A program made the translations under genes and the position numbers. This document shows positions 52,058 to 61,539 of a stretch of DNA of 64,000 nt, piece after piece; the first letter of the stretch is position 1; each line of letters opens with the position of its first letter. The notes beneath the pieces were generated by a model. That model saw nothing but the letters and a program-made list of their open reading frames with translations, was not told the DNA's origin and ran no database searches. The DNA comes from an uncultured Victivallales bacterium (GTDB lineage Bacteria > Verrucomicrobiota > Lentisphaeria > Oligosphaerales > JAFGRS01), in contig CAILUI010000122.1 of NCBI GenBank assembly GCA_903837355.1, positions 53,480 to 117,479 on the forward strand, in the 5' to 3' direction.

Positions 52058-54505
52058 ATGAAGGGCATCCGCAGTTCCTCGATCCGCTGCCTGGCCCTGC
52101 TGTTCGGCCTGGCGCATGCTGCCCGGGGCGGGGAGGCGTTCACCCCACCCGGTGCCAACCTTGCCCTGCGCAGACCCTACACGCTGGAACCCGCCCCGAA
52201 CTACGTCGACTGCACCGACGATGCCAAACGGACCGTGCTGACCGACGGGGTGTATACTCAGGGGTACTTCTGGGTGCAGACATCGACCGTGGGCTGGGTG
52301 AATACACAACCGGTGGCCATCTGCATCGACCTGGGACAGGTGGAGCCGATCGCCGGGGTGTCGTTCAGCACGGCCGCCGGCGTCGCGGACGTCGTCTGGC
52401 CCAGCAGCCTCTGGATCATGGTCAGCGACGACGGCACGCAGTGGACCCTGGCGGGGGACTTGGTAGCGCTGTCCAACCAGCGCGGCGCACCGGCCCCTGC
52501 GCCCTACAGCCAACACCGTTTCGCGACGGGCGACCTGCGGACCCGCGGCCGCTATGTCACCGTGGTCGTAGACCAGGTTCCCTATGCGGTCGTTGACGAA
52601 GTCGAGGTCTACCGGGGCCAGCCGGCCTGGCTGACTCTAGCCCCCCCCGGCCGGAAAACCACGGCGGCGCCACTGGCCTACTGGCGCGCCCGCCAGGGGA
52701 TCGGGTTGGTCCAGAGCCGGATGCGCACCGACTTGGGCGCGATCCGCAACACCATCGCGACCGCCCAGCTCGCGGCGACCGACAAGGCCGCGTTGCGGCA
52801 CCGCGCCGAGCAGCTCGACGCCGAGATCGAGGCCCTTGAGGCGGTGCCTTCAGACATCACCACCACGGTTCTGCCGCTCAACGATCTGCACGCGCGTATC
52901 TATGCCTTGCAGGCGCCCCTGCTGCGGGCGCAGGGCTTCCGTGAGTTGACGGTCTGGAATGCCTACCGCTACGACCCGCTGCAGCCCCTGCAGGCGCCGG
53001 AGAGCCCACACGTCAGGCCAGCGGGGCTGGACGTGCGGATGCTACGCAACGAACGGCGGGCGGAAGTCCTCAACCTGACCAACGCCACCGACGCACCCCT
53101 GACGGCGGTCGTCACGGCCACCGGCACCGACCGCCGCGCCGACTACCTGAGCCTGCGTGCCGTGCTCTACACCGACACCCGCCGGGGCACACCTGTCGCA
53201 GCCGCGCTGACGCCGGCAGAACCCGCGGAGCGCGGCCTGGAGATCAGCATCCCCTCTGGCCTGACGCGACAAGTCTGGCTGGACTTCAGCTCACGCGATC
53301 TCGCCGCCGGCGACTACGCCGCCACCCTCACCATCCGTTCCGCCCGCGCCGCGGCGGCAGCCGTGTCGACCCGCCTGCATGTCGCGGCGCCGGCCCTGCC
53401 CACCGAGTTCAGCCTCGCTATCGGCGGCTGGGACGAGACCAACAACGGGGGCGGCTACGACGTCACCCCCGAGAACATGCTGCCACTGATCCGGAACCTG
53501 CGCGACCACGGCGTCAATATGCCGTGGAGCAACCCGCTGGTGATACCGACGCCCGGGACCTACGACGCGGCGGGAAACCTGACCGCCCCCCCGGACTTCA
53601 CGGCCTGGGACGAGTGGGTGGGGCGTTGGCAAGGCGCCCGCTACTGGGGGCTCTTCCCCAGCGTCAGGAACAGCTTCGCGAACGAACCCATGGGTACCCC
53701 TCGCTTCCAGCGGATGGTCGGCGCCTGGGTCACGGCGTGGGTCGAGCACGCCCAGGCACAGGGGATCAGGCCGAGCCAGATCATGATCCTGCTCGTCGAC
53801 GAACCGAGCCGCGCGGAACAGGACCAGATCATCATCGCCTGGGCCCAAGCCATCCACGCCGCACAACCGGAGCTGGTGATCTGGAACGACCCGGTCCATG
53901 CCGAGCCCGCAAAGGCAATGCCGGAGCTCTACACCACCAGCACCGTGCTCTCGCCAAACACCTACCGTTTCCTCGGCGGCGGCCAACCTTACCAGGACTT
54001 CTTCGTCGCCCAGCAGCGGGCCGGACGCGAGCTGTGGTTCTACTCCTGCTCCGGACCGGCCAAGCTGCTGGATCCCGCCGCCTACTGGCGCGGGCAGTTC
54101 TGGCTGAACCTCAAGGTTGGCGGCAAGGGTTCCTGCTACTGGGCCTTTGGCGACGAGGCCGGCAACTCCTGGGACGCCTACGCCCAACCGCGCGCTTCGT
54201 TCTCGCCGCTCTTCCTCAGCAAGACGACCGTTACCGACGCCAAACACATGGAGGCGCTCCGCGAAGGCGCCCAGGACTACGAGACCTTTGTGCTGCTGCG
54301 CGCCCGCGTCGCGGCGCTGCAGCAGCAGGGCGTGCAGAGTCCACTCCTGAGCGCGGCAACGACACTGCTGACGGCGGGCCCCGAGGAGGCCGTCGCGATC
54401 ATGGGGGCAGACAAGCAGCAATGGCAGGTCGAGAAGGACCGTCAGGTCATGGATCGGGTGCGCCTGCAGGCACTCGACCTGCTCGAGAAACTCGACACAC
54501 TCTGA
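52058..54505 (+). CDS. Exported DUF4091/GH123-like protein with N-terminal discoidin domain
   Basis: 815 residues with a signal peptide (MKGIRSSSIRCLALLFGLAH). Residues 30-200 form a discoidin/F5-8-type beta domain (TDGVYTQGYFWVQTSTVGWV), followed by two beta-rich stretches and then a TIM barrel with GWDETNNGGGYDVTPENMLP, IMILLVDEPSRAEQ (DEP acidic pair) and WFYSCSGPAKLL. The C-terminal MEALREGAQDYETFVLLRAR is the DUF4091 hallmark, shared with GH123 beta-N-acetylgalactosaminidases. GGGAG upstream supports ATG 52058. It is followed after 24 bases by the SppA gene. Glycosidase activity is likely but unproven. Confidence 0.82.
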   Translation: MKGIRSSSIRCLALLFGLAHAARGGEAFTPPGANLALRRPYTLEPAPNYVDCTDDAKRTVLTDGVYTQGYFWVQTSTVGWVNTQPVAICIDLGQVEPIAGVSFSTAAGVADVVWPSSLWIMVSDDGTQWTLAGDLVALSNQRGAPAPAPYSQHRFATGDLRTRGRYVTVVVDQVPYAVVDEVEVYRGQPAWLTLAPPGRKTTAAPLAYWRARQGIGLVQSRMRTDLGAIRNTIATAQLAATDKAALRHRAEQLDAEIEALEAVPSDITTTVLPLNDLHARIYALQAPLLRAQGFRELTVWNAYRYDPLQPLQAPESPHVRPAGLDVRMLRNERRAEVLNLTNATDAPLTAVVTATGTDRRADYLSLRAVLYTDTRRGTPVAAALTPAEPAERGLEISIPSGLTRQVWLDFSSRDLAAGDYAATLTIRSARAAAAAVSTRLHVAAPALPTEFSLAIGGWDETNNGGGYDVTPENMLPLIRNLRDHGVNMPWSNPLVIPTPGTYDAAGNLTAPPDFTAWDEWVGRWQGARYWGLFPSVRNSFANEPMGTPRFQRMVGAWVTAWVEHAQAQGIRPSQIMILLVDEPSRAEQDQIIIAWAQAIHAAQPELVIWNDPVHAEPAKAMPELYTTSTVLSPNTYRFLGGGQPYQDFFVAQQRAGRELWFYSCSGPAKLLDPAAYWRGQFWLNLKVGGKGSCYWAFGDEAGNSWDAYAQPRASFSPLFLSKTTVTDAKHMEALREGAQDYETFVLLRARVAALQQQGVQSPLLSAATTLLTAGPEEAVAIMGADKQQWQVEKDRQVMDRVRLQALDLLEKLDTL

Positions 54506-54529
54506 CCGAAGCCTGGAGGACTCAGCGTT

Positions 54530-55534
54530 ATGTCGCGATCCCTAAATGGATGGTTGGTGGCTGCCGCCGGCGCATGCGCTCTCCTGGGGGCGGGCTGTCT
54601 CTCGGTCGACCTGAACCGGCTTCTCAATCCCCGTCTTGAGGAGGTGACGTTGCGCGAGCCCCGGGGCTGGACCAGTAAGCGCCTTCTGGTCGTGGACATC
54701 AGCGGCCTGATCAGCACCAGCCCCGGCGGGCTCCTCAGCATCGGCAGACGCTGCACACCGGACGGCGTCCGTGCCGTTCTGGACCAGGCCCGGCGAGATG
54801 CGCGCATCAAGGCCGTTCTGCTGCGCATCGACTCGCCGGGCGGCGGCGTCACGGCAACCGACATGATCGCGCACGAGATCCAGTCCTTCCGCCAGGCTAC
54901 GCACCTCCCGGTCTACGCCATGATCATGTCGGCGGGCTGCTCTGGCGGCTACTACATCGCGACCTCGGCCGAGCGCATCTGGGCCCATCCGTCGGCGGTC
55001 ACAGGCAGCATCGGCGTCATTGCCACCTTCCCGCAGGTGCAGGGCCTGACCGGCAAGATCGGCGTCAGCGAAATCGTCATCAAGAGCGGCGACATGAAGG
55101 ACATGGGCAGCCCACTGCGCGACATGGAACCCGCGGAACGCGCGGTGCTGCAAGCGATGATCGATGAGTTCTACGGGCTGTTTCTTGATCGCATCGTCGC
55201 GGCCCGGCCACAGTTCCCGTCCCGTGACGCGCTGCGCCCGCTGGCTGACGGCCGGGTATTCACTGCCGCGCAGGCCGTGGCCGCGGGACTGGTGGACCAC
55301 GTGGGCTACCTCGATGACGCCATCACGGCGGTGTTGCGAACCGCCGGGCTGGACGACGCGCGCGTGGTGACCTACGCCTACGGCCCCAACGGCAACGCTA
55401 CGCCCTACTCGCCCAGCGCTGGCGCGCCCGGCCTCCCGACGTCAATCAACGTCCGTCTGCTCGATCTGCAGGCCCTGTCCCCCGAGGCCGGCTTCCACTA
55501 CCTCTGGCTGCCGGGAGCCGCCCGCGAGAACTAG
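54530..55534 (+). CDS. SppA-type S49 signal peptide peptidase lipoprotein
   Basis: 334 residues. An N-terminal hydrophobic stretch ending ALLGAGC gives a lipobox (Cys 23). The S49 catalytic dyad is visible: S138 in MSAGCSGGYYIATSAERIWA-type context (shown here in two parts, MSAGCSGGYY and IATSAERIW) and K190 in SGDMKDMGSPLRDMEP. VVDISGLI and LLRIDSPGGGV are further SppA blocks. The enzyme degrades signal-peptide remnants or other membrane peptides. The short length is that of single-domain bacterial SppA. It is probably co-transcribed with the DUF4091 gene 24 bases upstream. Confidence 0.85.
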   Translation: MSRSLNGWLVAAAGACALLGAGCLSVDLNRLLNPRLEEVTLREPRGWTSKRLLVVDISGLISTSPGGLLSIGRRCTPDGVRAVLDQARRDARIKAVLLRIDSPGGGVTATDMIAHEIQSFRQATHLPVYAMIMSAGCSGGYYIATSAERIWAHPSAVTGSIGVIATFPQVQGLTGKIGVSEIVIKSGDMKDMGSPLRDMEPAERAVLQAMIDEFYGLFLDRIVAARPQFPSRDALRPLADGRVFTAAQAVAAGLVDHVGYLDDAITAVLRTAGLDDARVVTYAYGPNGNATPYSPSAGAPGLPTSINVRLLDLQALSPEAGFHYLWLPGAAREN

Positions 55535-55641
55535 GCAGAGTTCCCCACCGCCGACGCTCGTCGGCCATCACCCACAGGGCCGCGGCAGCCAGAAGCGTTC
55601 ACTCCGCCCCCAGTACATCCACTCGGACCGGTGGCGTTGCA

Positions 55642-57267
55642 TCAGGCAGGTCGTTCGTCGTAGATCGTCCGCATCTGCCAGACGTCCAGAGAGCGTAACG
55701 CACCGTCCGCGCCCTGCGCGCGCAGCGAGACACCCAGGCTGTCCTCCCGGCCCGGATACACCCGGACGGCCAGGCACTGGCGATCATTGGCGAAGACCTC
55801 GACAACGCTCTTATCGACAAACACGCGCAGCTTCAGCGTTTCGCCCGGCGCCAGATAGACCGGTGCAATCTCCGGCGCGCGGGACTCGACATCAGGCAGT
55901 TCCGACGAGTAGGAGGTGTCGACCACGATCAGACTGTCACGCGAAGCGTGGAACCGCGCCCAGCCGTCGCTGCGATCCCAGTCCACATAGCCCCGATCCC
56001 GGTAGAAGGCGATGCGGGTGAACTCCTCCCGGCCGGGTGACCGCAGGACGTTGAGCTCGACCATCTGCGCCTTCCCGAGATCGATCTCGGCGGCGATCTC
56101 GACCGCGTTACCGAGCACGCCGTCGAGCACCACCTCGCGGTTGGCCGGCAATACCCGCGCCTCCACCCGCCGGTGATCGCAGCGCAGCGACTCGATGTCG
56201 CCAGCCGGCTGCATCCCCAGCTCATCTTTCCCGGCCAGCGTCAGACGCCGCGGCAGGCTCAGGATCTGGTTCCAACCGGGGGTGGGCTTGGCCGGGTTGA
56301 TGTTGAATAGCACGATCACGCCGCCCTTGCCGTCGGGGGTCGCCGTAGGCGCATGCACGCCACCCGGGTACCACGCACCGAACGTGAAACGCCCGCCCCG
56401 CGTAGCGACGAACGTGTCGCGCCCGGTATCGTAGTCGCCCAGCAGGTAGTGTCCGCCACTCATATGGCTGTAGTGCAGCAGGATATGCCGGTCGCCGAGC
56501 GGCCAGAAATACGGACAGCCGCCATCGTCGCCCGGCATGCCGTAGAGGTCTCCCTCCACGAACGGGTGCAGGTACTCCCAACTGACCAGGTCAGGCGAGC
56601 GGAAGAGGAACTGCGCGCGGAGGCGCCGTCCGCTCGGCCCGTGCGGCAGGGTGCCGCCGGAGGTCGAGTAGTAGAACTCGCCCTGCTTCCAGATGCACGG
56701 GTCGTAAACGAAGTTGATCGCGCCCGCGGGAGGCGGATTGCCACGAACCCCGGGCATCGTCTCGCGGCCCGTAGTGCGCGTCCAGATCGGGCACGGATTG
56801 GGGATAACCGCCCGGCCAGCCAGTTTCTCCCAGTCCAGCAGCAGCGGATCGCTCGACACGGCCACCATGTTGCCAAGCTGGTGTCCGTGGTACATCGCGA
56901 TCACGCGCTCCGCCTCGACCAGCGTCGAACCCGACCAACTGGCTTCCTCGGGTCCGGGCTTGATGGCGTACGGCAGATCCCGCCAATGGATCAGGTCGTC
57001 GCTGATCGCGTGACCCCAATGCGGCCGCGGGTTTTCGGGCGGATAGCCTTGGTAGAAGAGGTGCCAGCACCCGCGCCAGAAACACAGCCCATTCGGATCG
57101 TTCAACCCGCTTTCGGGACTGACGAAATGGTAGAGCGGCCGGTACGGGTCCGCGGCGAGTCTCTGCCGCGACTCCGCAAAACGACGCAGCAACGCGGAGT
57201 GCTGGCGGAGTCCGGCTTCCTGTGCCGTTTGCCCGGGGGGCGTCTGCAAGGGCTGATCGTGGTCCAT
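55642..57267 (-). CDS. GH32-like protein with altered catalytic motifs
   Basis: 541 residues without a signal peptide, so cytoplasmic. The beta-propeller opens with GLNDPNGLCFWRG, retaining the GH32 nucleophile Asp (D57). The second motif, normally RDP, is FVYDPCIW (Asp present as D189, Arg lost). The acid/base motif, normally W-E-C-P, is DDGGCPYFWPLGD: the Glu is replaced by Gly (G250). HILLHYSHMSGGHYLLGDYD follows, and the C-terminal beta-sandwich ends VDWDRSDGWARFHASRDSLI. A GGGAG site precedes ATG 57267; the longer frame to 57441 adds non-family sequence. It is either inactive, or uses another acid residue, or acts on an unusual fructoside-type substrate. Confidence 0.8.
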   Translation of the reverse strand: MDHDQPLQTPPGQTAQEAGLRQHSALLRRFAESRQRLAADPYRPLYHFVSPESGLNDPNGLCFWRGCWHLFYQGYPPENPRPHWGHAISDDLIHWRDLPYAIKPGPEEASWSGSTLVEAERVIAMYHGHQLGNMVAVSSDPLLLDWEKLAGRAVIPNPCPIWTRTTGRETMPGVRGNPPPAGAINFVYDPCIWKQGEFYYSTSGGTLPHGPSGRRLRAQFLFRSPDLVSWEYLHPFVEGDLYGMPGDDGGCPYFWPLGDRHILLHYSHMSGGHYLLGDYDTGRDTFVATRGGRFTFGAWYPGGVHAPTATPDGKGGVIVLFNINPAKPTPGWNQILSLPRRLTLAGKDELGMQPAGDIESLRCDHRRVEARVLPANREVVLDGVLGNAVEIAAEIDLGKAQMVELNVLRSPGREEFTRIAFYRDRGYVDWDRSDGWARFHASRDSLIVVDTSYSSELPDVESRAPEIAPVYLAPGETLKLRVFVDKSVVEVFANDRQCLAVRVYPGREDSLGVSLRAQGADGALRSLDVWQMRTIYDERPA

Positions 57268-57425
57268 TGGAACTCCCTGTTGAGCCTCGCCGCCGCAGCG
57301 CGAGAACATCCTGCGCAAACGTACTCGGCGTCCCGCCGCGGCGCAATCTGTCCACGGCGAGCATACGACCTGAGTTCGGCCGCCTGCGAAATGCCCGCAA
57401 TCGCGCCCAATTCTCCCCTGCTTCC

Positions 57426-57454
57426 TTGAACCGGGAACCACCCTGCCCTACCTT
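57426..57454 (+). promoter_or_regulatory. Promoter-like pair in a divergent intergenic region
   Basis: TTGAAC and TACCTT are 17 bases apart, about 43 bases before the start of the HEAT-repeat protein at 57497. Confidence 0.35.
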
Positions 57455-57496
57455 CATTTCCGTGGCCAGAAGGCAGTTTCCTGTGGAGACGCGAGC

Positions 57497-60400
57497 ATGG
57501 TAGCGCGAGGCGTATGGCGAATCTGCGGTTGTGCCCTCGTCGTGGGTCTGCTGGGTGGGAGCGGTCGCTTGTCGGCCCAACCCGCAGCCCCCGACCTGGA
57601 GAACGCCCAGTGGATCTGGCTGACCGTCGACCCGAACCTGGCACTGAGCAACTTCCCCGGCGGACTGATCTACCTGCGTACCGCCTTCGTTCTCCCGGAT
57701 GCGGTGAAGGTGACGGCGGCGGACCTTGTCCTCACCTGCGATAACCTCTTTGCGGTGACGTTGAACGGGCAAACGGTAGGCGAGAGCGAGAACCCTGACG
57801 CCTGGAATCAGCCCCAGCGCTTCGACGTCGCGGGCCTGCTCACAGCGGGCAGCAACGTGCTGGCGATCGAAGCCGTGAACACCGTTCCGGGGCCGGCAGG
57901 GCTGCTCGTGAAACTGGTGGCGCAGCTTGGGGATGGCACCTCGATCACCTGCGTCAGCGACGGTTCGTGGAAGGCGAATGACACTGCCGACGTGAACTGG
58001 AAGCAACCGGAGTTCAACAGCAGCACCTGGCGTGCCGTGCGCGTCCTGGGGCCTTTCGAGATCCCTCCCTGGGGCAAGTTTGCGGTTCCGGCCAAGGCCG
58101 TTGCGCCCGGCACTCCTGCCGGGAGTTCCATCGAGGCTGAAGCGAGCGCGAGCTTTGTGTGGCCGGCGGCAATCCTCTTCCTCGGCGACGACTGCAGCCT
58201 GTACATCCCGCGCGGGGGAACAGCAAGCAGCCTTGACAGCCTCACGGTCACCATGTTCAATCCGCGCGACTCCCGCGCCTTTCCCGAGCACGATCTCCCG
58301 GCACCGCTGAAGGTCGGCCGCAAACTGCTGGCCTTGCGGCCGGCCGCCCCGGGCTCGACTCCCGAGGTCCTCTTTGATGCTGGTGCCGGGGCCATCGGCT
58401 CTCCCACCGTCTCCTTCGATGGCGCCTGGATCTACCTGTCGATGGCCCGCGCGGGCGATGGCTTCTATCACATCTACCGTCTGCCCGCGGCGGGGGGAGT
58501 CCCGCAGCCGTTGACCGCTGGCCCATTCCACGACATCGACCCCTGCGAACTGCCCAACGGCCGCATCGCCTTCACATCCACTCGGATCGGGACGTTTGAG
58601 GAGTACCACAATCCCCCCTCACGGGCGCTCTTCACCATGCTGGCCGATGGTAGTAACATCCGATCGTTGACCTCCACCTTCGTCTTCGACAACGAACCGG
58701 AAGTGCTGGCGGATGGCCGAGTTGTCTTCATCCGCTCCGACAACTTCTTCGACCGGGGCAAGGTGGAGACCCTGCTCCATGCGGTGCACCCGGATGGAAC
58801 CAGCGGCTTGACGGAGTTCGGCCTGGAGGTCGGTCCGGAATACGGCGGACGCTTGCGCGCCTTCAACTGCGGCAGTCCCGCTCCCCTGCCCGACGGCCGG
58901 GTCGCCTTTGTCACCGGGGGTGACATCACCCTCGGGCGCCCAGGCTCGCCAATGGGCGACTGGCAGCATCTGCGCGTCCCCGCCGGCGATGTGGCAGCTC
59001 TGCCCGACGGGCGTTTGCTGTGCACGCTGGCGCGGCCAACGTCGTTCATGCGGGCGATCAAGGAGAAGCGTCCGGCCAGCCAGTTCAGCTACGAGAAGAT
59101 CGGGATCATCAATCCGGATGATGGCACGGGCAAGGTCACGATCCTGTACGATTCGCCCGGCCAGCCGCTACATTCGCCCGTCTTCCTGGGGGCGCGCCTA
59201 CGGCCGCCGCTTCTGGCGCCGATGGTCCAACCCACGAGCATCGATGCGCCCGCCGCCACCGGCGTGCTCTACTGCCAGAATGCGCGGTTCACCTTGAACA
59301 CGACCGCCGGCTGGCCCCACGTGCGTGCCATCCGCGTCCTGGCGGGGCGGGGACTGACAACACGTTCGTCGCATTCCTACATTGTTCACGCGGGCAGCGA
59401 GGTCATTGAACTGGGCACGGTACCCCTGGCCCCGGACGGCTCGTTTGCGGTCGAGGTGCCCGCCGACACCGGCATCGCGTTCCAGGCAGTCGATGCGGAA
59501 GGTCGCTCCGAGCTGAACGAGATGTCGTGGATCACCGTGCGCCCGGGAGAGCGCCGGGGCTGCGTGGGCTGCCACCAACCCCGGACGGTTGCCCCCACGC
59601 CGGCTCGTCCGTTTCCGCAGGCAACGCGTGTGGCGCCACTGCGGCTGGTTGGCCAGGGCAACCCGCACCGCTTCCGCGGCAACAACGCGGCGGTGACCGG
59701 ACTGATGGAGATGCAGTTCGACCGCTATCGTGAGGTCGCCGGCTTGAACCGTCACGGGGATACTCAGGATCCTGCCGCCACCGGGGCGGCGGAGGTGGCG
59801 AGTCTGGTGGCGCAACTGGGGTCGCCGGATGCCGGCCTGCGGCTCTCAGCGGCGCAGCGGCTGGCAGTCTTCCGCGCTGCAGCAGCGGGGGCGGCGTTGG
59901 CCGCGTGCCTGCGTGACGAAGACCGGGAGGTCCGAGTCGGCGCCGCCATGGCGCTGGCCGTGTGCGCCGGGCGAGAGGCGGTGCCCGCGCTGTTGCTGGC
60001 CTTGGTCGACCCAGATCCCCTGGTGGCCCAGGCGGCGGCCGTCGCCTTGGAGAATCTGACCTGCCACACGGAGCCCGCCTTCGATCCGTTCGCCCCGCAA
60101 CGCGGCTCAGAGCGCTGGGTGAACTGGATACAGTCGACCGCCTGGGAAGACCTCGAAGCAACCCTCATCCAGACGCTTACCGACGCGGAGACGAGTGCCG
60201 ACCGCCGCGCTGCCGTGGCCTTGGGCCGCATCGGTCAGAGCGACCGCGGACGCGAAACACTGCGGGATTACCTCCGACGCGAGCGCGACCACAACCCGCA
60301 CCCGGCCTGGCGCCCCAATCACCTGGGTGACGGCGCCCGGTTCAATGCCTCGGACAGCGTCAATCCACGCTCGCTGCAGGCGGTGACCCGGGCCTTAGGG

Positions 60401-61510
60401 TACGGCCGCGACACCGCCGCCGTGCCCCTGCTCGCGGAAACGCTGCAGCAGCATGGTGACCCGGGCCAGGGGAACCTGTTCCTGGCGGAGGCCGCCGTGG
60501 AGGCCTTAGGGCTGATCGGCACCCCCGAAGCCGAGAACGCCCTGATCGAAGCCTTCGGCCGGCTGGGGGAGTACCCCAACTACACCAGTTGGTACGGCGA
60601 CCACGGGGCCTTGATGGCATGCCATGCCTCACCGATACACTCCTTCGCCATCGAGGCCCTGGACGCGCTGGGTTCGACTCGCGCCGCCGCCATCGTTCCG
60701 GCTCTGATCATGTCGGTCCCGACGGACTTTGATCGGGCGCTGTTTCTGGGTAACGACGACTATGAGACTCTGACCGGTCGGGTGATTCGCCGCAACGATC
60801 CGGAGGGGACCGTGGTGGCAACCTGTCTGGCGATCCTCGGAGATCCCGCCTCGACGCCGACGCCACGCATCGCCGCCGCCATCGCCCGCATCCACGGTTG
60901 CTGGGCGGGCACGCCCGGCCCGGAAATCCGCGCCGCACAAATCCTCTCGCTGGCCTGCAGGGAGCGCCAATATGAGGCCCGCGTACGGGCAGCCCTGGCT
61001 CGGTACATGGCCAAAGAGACCACCATCAAACGCGTTTTCGATACCGGGATACCGGTCGTGGATGCGTTGCCGCTCAAGCACTGGTGTTGCTTCTATCTGG
61101 CGCGCACCCTGGGCAATCTCCGGGACCCGGCCTCGGCCGAGCCCTTGCTGACGGCTCTCGCGCAATCTCAACCCGAGGCTGCCAGCGGGTTCCCCGATCC
61201 GCTGGGTCCGGGTGTCCACTTCCTGCATAACGACTTGACCCCGTGCTGGCGAGCCGCCGTCGCCTGGGCGCTCGGACGCATCGGCGATACCCGCGCCCTG
61301 CCGGTGCTGATGGGTGTCATCGGCGATCTGCTCAACGCGCCGGACACGCGTTTCGCGGCGGCGCAGGCGGTGGGAGCAATGGCCCCGCCGGCAACGCTGC
61401 CAGCGCTGGAGGCGTTGGCAACCGACTACCCGGAGACCGCCACGCGGCGGGCCTTGCTGCAGGCTGGCGCGCGCTTGGCCGGCCAACCCGTGGCCGCACC
61501 CGCCTACTGA
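57497..61510 (+). CDS. Exported beta-sandwich/propeller/CxxCH/HEAT-repeat protein (hydrazine synthase alpha-like)
   Basis: 1337 residues with a signal peptide (CALVVGLLGGSGRLSA). The first ~170 residues form a beta-sandwich (WIWLTVDPNLALSNFPGGLI, LTCDNLFAVTLNGQTVGESE). A WD40/TolB-type propeller follows to about residue 560 (DGAWIYLSMARAGDGFYHIY, DPCELPNGRIAFTSTR). At 689-693 is C-VG-CH in RRGCVGCHQPR, the CxxCH heme-c-type motif seen in the hydrazine-synthase-alpha-like domain of planctomycete proteins. From about 765 a long alpha-solenoid with HEAT units (SLVAQLGSPDAGLRLSAAQR, EVRVGAAMALAVCAGREAVP) fills the rest. It starts the pair with the glycyl radical enzyme, 29 bases downstream. The haem-binding and redox role are inferred from the motif. 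Confidence 0.78.
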   Translation: MVARGVWRICGCALVVGLLGGSGRLSAQPAAPDLENAQWIWLTVDPNLALSNFPGGLIYLRTAFVLPDAVKVTAADLVLTCDNLFAVTLNGQTVGESENPDAWNQPQRFDVAGLLTAGSNVLAIEAVNTVPGPAGLLVKLVAQLGDGTSITCVSDGSWKANDTADVNWKQPEFNSSTWRAVRVLGPFEIPPWGKFAVPAKAVAPGTPAGSSIEAEASASFVWPAAILFLGDDCSLYIPRGGTASSLDSLTVTMFNPRDSRAFPEHDLPAPLKVGRKLLALRPAAPGSTPEVLFDAGAGAIGSPTVSFDGAWIYLSMARAGDGFYHIYRLPAAGGVPQPLTAGPFHDIDPCELPNGRIAFTSTRIGTFEEYHNPPSRALFTMLADGSNIRSLTSTFVFDNEPEVLADGRVVFIRSDNFFDRGKVETLLHAVHPDGTSGLTEFGLEVGPEYGGRLRAFNCGSPAPLPDGRVAFVTGGDITLGRPGSPMGDWQHLRVPAGDVAALPDGRLLCTLARPTSFMRAIKEKRPASQFSYEKIGIINPDDGTGKVTILYDSPGQPLHSPVFLGARLRPPLLAPMVQPTSIDAPAATGVLYCQNARFTLNTTAGWPHVRAIRVLAGRGLTTRSSHSYIVHAGSEVIELGTVPLAPDGSFAVEVPADTGIAFQAVDAEGRSELNEMSWITVRPGERRGCVGCHQPRTVAPTPARPFPQATRVAPLRLVGQGNPHRFRGNNAAVTGLMEMQFDRYREVAGLNRHGDTQDPAATGAAEVASLVAQLGSPDAGLRLSAAQRLAVFRAAAAGAALAACLRDEDREVRVGAAMALAVCAGREAVPALLLALVDPDPLVAQAAAVALENLTCHTEPAFDPFAPQRGSERWVNWIQSTAWEDLEATLIQTLTDAETSADRRAAVALGRIGQSDRGRETLRDYLRRERDHNPHPAWRPNHLGDGARFNASDSVNPRSLQAVTRALGYGRDTAAVPLLAETLQQHGDPGQGNLFLAEAAVEALGLIGTPEAENALIEAFGRLGEYPNYTSWYGDHGALMACHASPIHSFAIEALDALGSTRAAAIVPALIMSVPTDFDRALFLGNDDYETLTGRVIRRNDPEGTVVATCLAILGDPASTPTPRIAAAIARIHGCWAGTPGPEIRAAQILSLACRERQYEARVRAALARYMAKETTIKRVFDTGIPVVDALPLKHWCCFYLARTLGNLRDPASAEPLLTALAQSQPEAASGFPDPLGPGVHFLHNDLTPCWRAAVAWALGRIGDTRALPVLMGVIGDLLNAPDTRFAAAQAVGAMAPPATLPALEALATDYPETATRRALLQAGARLAGQPVAAPAY

Positions 61511-61539
61511 ACCTTGTAGTCCGTGGCGGGGAGATGATG

